From assembly GCF_033242365.1 (NCBI RefSeq), contig NZ_BTHK01000011.1, forward strand, positions 1 to 64,000: a stretch of 64,000 bases of DNA, given 5' to 3'. The stretch comes from Lachnoanaerobaculum sanguinis (GTDB lineage Bacteria > Bacillota > Clostridia > Lachnospirales > Lachnospiraceae). Of the stretch, positions 60,499 through 64,000 are shown in pieces (positions within the stretch are counted from its first letter, which is position 1; each line of letters begins with the position of its first letter). The notes beneath the pieces are model-generated. The model had not been told where the DNA came from. It saw only the letters and a list, made by a program, of their open reading frames with translations, and made no database searches. The position numbers were made by a program, and so were the translations under genes.

Positions 60499-61282
60499 CG
60501 GTTTATATAATCTTAATAAGGTTGAGTTTGATAAGACTCTGGACCTTACAAAGCTTAAAGCCTATGGAGATACCATGAATGACGGCAAGGTTCAGATCAG
60601 TTTCACACTTCCTGTCAAGAACGATGAGAGAGGTGAGGAAGCTGCAAGAATACTTGCAAAGAAGATGGGACTTTCAGATGTGAATATCGCACACAGAATG
60701 TCACTTGATGTAGAGTTTACATTTTACGTGGTTTATGGTAGTCTGGTACATAGTGTTGATTATACAAATATTCATGTACAAACTGTCGAAGAAGAAACTA
60801 TGAGCATGGAGGAAGTTAATGAATTTATCAAAGAAAACTTCCACAGAAAAATAGTAGTGGTAGGAGCTTCTACCGGTACCGATGCTCATACTGTAGGTAT
60901 AGATGCTATAATGAACAGAAAAGGATTTGCAGGACATTACGGACTTGAGAGATATGAGATGATTGAAGCTTATAACCTAGGTTCACAGGTAGCAAACGAA
61001 GAGTTCATAGAGAAGGCAAGAGAGCTGAAGGCAGATGTACTTTTGGTGTCACAGACAGTTACACAAAAAGATATTCATATAAAAAATCTTACAAATCTTG
61101 TGGAACTTTTGGAAGCTGATGAGCTTAGAGATAAATATGTGCTTATCTGCGGAGGTGCAAGAATCACACATGAGCTGGCTAAAGAGCTTGGTTATGATGC
61201 AGGATTTGGAACCGGTAAGTTTGCGGATGATGTAGCTACATTTGCAGTTACGGAGATGTTAAGAAGAGGCTTAGGTAAGTAA
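60491..61282 (+). CDS. kamE: Lysine 5,6-aminomutase, beta subunit
   Basis: 263 aa with the B12-binding Rossmann domain. DAHTVG (131-136) is the DxHxxG cobalamin signature with His133 as cobalt ligand, and Lys144 in MNRKG is the PLP lysine; both residue numbers match the studied clostridial enzyme. GGAGG lies inside kamD before the start. Confidence 0.96.
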   Translation: MSSGLYNLNKVEFDKTLDLTKLKAYGDTMNDGKVQISFTLPVKNDERGEEAARILAKKMGLSDVNIAHRMSLDVEFTFYVVYGSLVHSVDYTNIHVQTVEEETMSMEEVNEFIKENFHRKIVVVGASTGTDAHTVGIDAIMNRKGFAGHYGLERYEMIEAYNLGSQVANEEFIEKARELKADVLLVSQTVTQKDIHIKNLTNLVELLEADELRDKYVLICGGARITHELAKELGYDAGFGTGKFADDVATFAVTEMLRRGLGK

Positions 61283-61292
61283 AGGAGATATT

Positions 61293-61817
61293 ATGACAGG
61301 ACTTATTCATGTATACGAAGGCGACGGTAAAGGAAAGACAACTGCAGCGGTAGGCTTGGCAGTGAGATGTGCAGGTAGTGGTAGAAAAGTCCTGTTTTCA
61401 CAGTTTTTAAAAAGTGATACTTCAAGCGAACTTAAGGTACTAAGAAATATAGAAAACATTGAATTGTATACAAAAAAAAGCAATTTCGGTTTTACATTCA
61501 ATATGACTGATGAAGAAAAGGTTCTTGCTAAAGAGTTTTTCACCAATCATTTAAAAGAAATTATTCATCTGGCTATCGATAAGCAGTTTGATATGGTAGT
61601 TATGGATGAGATAATAGATGCTTATAATCTTAATATGGTGGAGCATGATGTACTGACAGATTTTTTAAAATCCCGCCCGAAAAATCTGGAAGTGGTTATG
61701 ACCGGAAGAAATCCTAAGGATGAGATAGTAGAACTTGCTGATTATCTGACACACTTTCAAAAGGTTAAGCATCCGTTTGACAAGGGTATAAGAGCCCGTG
61801 TCGGAATAGAAATGTAA
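61293..61817 (+). CDS. Corrinoid adenosyltransferase (CobA/BtuR family)
   Basis: 174-aa P-loop enzyme adding the adenosyl group to cob(I)alamin. GDGKGKTTAAVGLAVR (10-25) is the phosphate loop; DMVVMDEIIDAYNLNMV and VVMTGRNP follow, and the end KGIRARVGIEM resembles BtuR/CobO. It lies directly after kamE and would supply the adenosylcobalamin that KamDE needs and that KamBC exchanges. Confidence 0.92.
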   Translation: MTGLIHVYEGDGKGKTTAAVGLAVRCAGSGRKVLFSQFLKSDTSSELKVLRNIENIELYTKKSNFGFTFNMTDEEKVLAKEFFTNHLKEIIHLAIDKQFDMVVMDEIIDAYNLNMVEHDVLTDFLKSRPKNLEVVMTGRNPKDEIVELADYLTHFQKVKHPFDKGIRARVGIEM

Positions 61818-61832
61818 AAGAGAGGAAAAGGT

Positions 61833-63485
61833 ATGAATAGTGGTAATGACACTTATAATCCCGGATTTTTTAGAAATAAAAAATCATACTTGCTATGTTT
61901 AGCAATCTTAATTTTAGTTATGTGTCCGATGATAGTGTATGGAGCTGAAGCTGAAGCACCTAAGCCGGCACTGTATGCAACATTTTGGTCACTTGTACCA
62001 CCACTTATAGCTATTGTACTTGCTCTTATCAGCAAGGAAGTATATAGCTCACTTGCAATCGGAGTTATCTTCGGTGGACTTTTGGCATCAGGATTTAACT
62101 TTGAAGGAACAATGAAGACCATTTTTGAAAAAGGATTTGTTTCGGTTTTATCCAGTGCTTACAATGTAGGTATTTTGATTTTCCTTGTTATTTTGGGAAT
62201 GGTTGTTGCCCTTATGAATAAGACCGGCGGTTCGGATGCCTTCGGTAAATGGGCATCAAAGAGAATTAAGACCAGAGTAGGAGCTCAGCTTACATCAATC
62301 CTTCTCGGATGTCTTATCTTTATCGATGACTACTTCAACTGTCTTACAGTAGGTAGCGTTATGAGACCTGTTACAGATAAGCATCAGGTTTCAAGAGCAA
62401 AGCTCGCATATTTGATAGATGCTACAGCGGCTCCTGTATGTATCATTTCACCTATTTCATCTTGGGCTGCAGCAGTTACAGGATTCGTTGACGGTGAAGA
62501 CGGATTTGCACTTTTTGTAAAGGCAATTCCTTTTAACTACTATGCACTTCTTACAATCGTAATGATGCTTGTTATTACACTTTGGAAGTTTGACTTCGGC
62601 CCTATGAAACTCCACGAAGAGAATGCAAAGAAGGGTGATCTCTTTACAACCGGAGAAGAGAAGTTTGAAGACCTTGACAGAGGAGAGCATAAAGACGGTA
62701 AGCTTATAGATATGCTTTTCCCTATAGTTTCATTGATTATTTGCTGCGTTATCGGAATGCTCTATACAGGTGGAATATTCAGCGGTGCAGGCATCGTTGA
62801 AGCTTTCTCAAACTGTGACGCTTCAGTAGGACTTTCAATGGGTAGCTTTGTAGCACTTATTATCACATTGGCATTCTATATAGCAAGAAGATCACTTAAG
62901 TTTACAGAATGTATGGATTGCTTACCTGCAGGATTTAAAGCAATGGTACCTGCAATTCTTATCCTTACATTTGCATGGTCATTAAAGTCTATCACAGATG
63001 TACTTGGAGCAAAGGAATTTGTTGCTACAATGATGGAGCACTCAGCTAACGGTATGCAATTACTCCTTCCGGCAATTATATTCGTAGTAGCGGTTTGTCT
63101 GGCTTTCTCAACAGGAACATCATGGGGAACATTCGGTATCCTTATACCTATAGTTGTTGCCGTATTTGCAGGAAAAGATTCACAGATGATGATCATTTCA
63201 ATCTCAGCATGTATGGCAGGTGCTGTTTGCGGTGACCACTGCTCACCTATCTCAGATACTACTATCATGGCGAGTGCAGGAGCACAGTCAAATCATATCA
63301 ACCATGTAAATACACAGTTACCATATGCAATGTTAGTTGCAGCGGTATCATTCGTAAGCTATATAATAGCGGCTTTTGTAAAGAATGTTGTTATATCACT
63401 TATAATAGCTGTAGCATTGATGGTTGGAGTACTCTTTATAATAAAGAAAGTTACATATAAAGAAGATTCAGTAAAAGCTGTTTAA
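61833..63485 (+). CDS. NhaC-family Na+/H+ antiporter-like transporter
   Basis: 550 aa, about twelve membrane segments after a signal-like N-terminus. SLVPPLIAIVLALISKEVYS, IDDYFNCLTVGSVMRPVTDK, CIISPISSWAAAVTG, STGTSWGTFGILIPI and CGDHCSPISDTTIMASAGAQ match the NhaC group that includes amino acid antiporters. At the end of the lysine operon it is a candidate lysine importer (Na+ or H+ coupled); sequence cannot settle the substrate. Confidence 0.85.
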   Translation: MNSGNDTYNPGFFRNKKSYLLCLAILILVMCPMIVYGAEAEAPKPALYATFWSLVPPLIAIVLALISKEVYSSLAIGVIFGGLLASGFNFEGTMKTIFEKGFVSVLSSAYNVGILIFLVILGMVVALMNKTGGSDAFGKWASKRIKTRVGAQLTSILLGCLIFIDDYFNCLTVGSVMRPVTDKHQVSRAKLAYLIDATAAPVCIISPISSWAAAVTGFVDGEDGFALFVKAIPFNYYALLTIVMMLVITLWKFDFGPMKLHEENAKKGDLFTTGEEKFEDLDRGEHKDGKLIDMLFPIVSLIICCVIGMLYTGGIFSGAGIVEAFSNCDASVGLSMGSFVALIITLAFYIARRSLKFTECMDCLPAGFKAMVPAILILTFAWSLKSITDVLGAKEFVATMMEHSANGMQLLLPAIIFVVAVCLAFSTGTSWGTFGILIPIVVAVFAGKDSQMMIISISACMAGAVCGDHCSPISDTTIMASAGAQSNHINHVNTQLPYAMLVAAVSFVSYIIAAFVKNVVISLIIAVALMVGVLFIIKKVTYKEDSVKAV

Positions 63486-63497
63486 TTAATACGAAGG

Positions 63498-63529
63498 CAC
63501 TCCCGACCGAGAGATTGGGAGTGTTTTTT
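63498..63529 (+). terminator. Terminator of the lysine fermentation operon
   Basis: CACTCCC/GGGAGTG stem around a 12-nt loop, followed by six T. Confidence 0.9.
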
Positions 63530-63839
63530 AATTTTATATTAATATAAAGAGCATAATATTGACATAAAAAACATGCCTGTATATAATCGGCATATAAAGT
63601 TTGTTGAAAAGAAATATTATAAAATAGTCCTTTGTGTGAAAAATGTAGGTATGTGTAAGTAAGGACAAATAAAGACCCGAAGTATATAATTGTATTCTAT
63701 AGTTTTATAAACTATTAGAAAATATATTTTTTAGCTGTATCACTTTCTTTTTCATAGATATCTCAGCGGTGACTTGTTTTAGTTACTAAGTGAGATATAG
63801 GTATGATAAGTAAGGAGGGTAGAGCTGAAAGGAGTACTT
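63530..63839. other. Promoter and long leader of the last gene
   Basis: No gene. Holds a perfect promoter (63559-63587) and a leader of about 245 nt with two possible stems: GTCCTT/AAGGAC (about 63627-63664), and ATATCTCA...TGAGATAT enclosing GTGAC/GTTAC (about 63757-63798). Confidence 0.55.
63559..63587 (+). promoter_or_regulatory. Consensus promoter of the last gene
   Basis: Perfect TTGACA (63559-63564), 17 bp, perfect TATAAT (63582-63587). Confidence 0.85.
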
Positions 63840-64000
63840 ATGAAGAAACTATTTTTATTAACAGCTGCTTTTTCAGTGATTATGTGCTTTAATGCATTTG
63901 CTTTTACGTCAAGCAATCCTGATGTCACAATAAAGAGCGGAGATACGGGAAGGACTTACACTTGGACCTCACCACTTGGAACAGAGATAACCATGCCGGT
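63840..64000 (+). CDS. Secreted protein, N-terminal part (cut by window end)
   Basis: Only 53 residues are visible. MKKLFLLTAAFSVIMCFNAF begins a signal peptide likely cleaved after ...NAFA; the mature part (FTSSNPDVTIKSGDTGRTYT...) suggests an extracellular beta-rich protein. AAAGGAG lies upstream of ATG 63840. No family can be assigned from this piece. Confidence 0.7.
   Translation, partial: MKKLFLLTAAFSVIMCFNAFAFTSSNPDVTIKSGDTGRTYTWTSPLGTEITMP

Overview
The window is low-GC Gram-positive DNA in which almost every gene lies on the + strand. Strong AGGAGG ribosome sites, TTGACA/TATAAT promoters (often with an extended -10 TGn), a Firmicutes-order ribosomal protein operon (S10-spc-alpha with secY, adk, map, a KOW protein and infA), mini-RNase III, QueH, HydEFG and a lysine fermentation cluster all point to a strictly fermentative clostridium. 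Lachnospiraceae, near Lachnoanaerobaculum, is my best guess; this is inference from gene content, not a database match.

Layout. 1-8.1 kb: housekeeping genes (rpoD, queH, HPr, an HPr-like protein without the active-site His, ispF, cysS, mrnC, rlmB, ldh) and a MerR-type regulator. 8.4-19.4 kb: an operon behind a MerR-style promoter encoding a DUF1097 membrane protein, PreT/PreA, dihydropyrimidinase, an N-carbamoyl amino acid hydrolase, two ammonia-lyase-like hotdog domains (one fused to a family III CoA-transferase), an acyl-CoA dehydrogenase and EtfBA. Read as a pathway this gives uracil -> dihydrouracil -> N-carbamoyl-beta-alanine -> beta-alanine -> beta-alanyl-CoA -> acryloyl-CoA -> propionyl-CoA, a reductive pyrimidine fermentation that consumes reducing power. 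19.4-23.8 kb: a MATE transporter, a methyltransferase broken by an amber codon, tRNA-Leu(CAA), malic enzyme and a folate-type ECF S component. 23.8-40.7 kb: the ribosomal protein region, with a structured S10 leader, chains of small hairpins between genes, and two 169-nt direct repeats placed exactly on either side of rpsH. 40.7-48.4 kb: a MATE transporter, an ECF sigma factor with an RsgI-like/PepSY anti-sigma, and the [FeFe]-hydrogenase maturation operon (TM1266-type regulator, hydE, hydG, hydF) behind a candidate terminator/antiterminator leader RNA. 48.4-50.4 kb: minus-strand TetR regulator and a wall-anchored surface protein with LytTR-like direct repeats upstream. 50.6-63.5 kb: lysine fermentation (EamA transporter, kamB, kamC, PucR regulator; then kal, kce, kdd, kamA, kamD, kamE, adenosyltransferase, NhaC-family antiporter). 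The window ends inside a secreted-protein gene.

How it fits together. Both catabolic clusters rest on hotdog CoA-ammonia lyases and end in enoyl-CoA intermediates. The lysine cluster here has no CoA-transferase, acyl-CoA dehydrogenase or Etf; the pyrimidine cluster has all three. HydEFG implies [FeFe]-hydrogenase, and uracil reduction would be a competing electron sink. The most unusual signals are the pyrimidine-to-propionate operon with its split hotdog lyase, the covarying repeat hairpins around rpsH, and the leader RNA before hydEGF.
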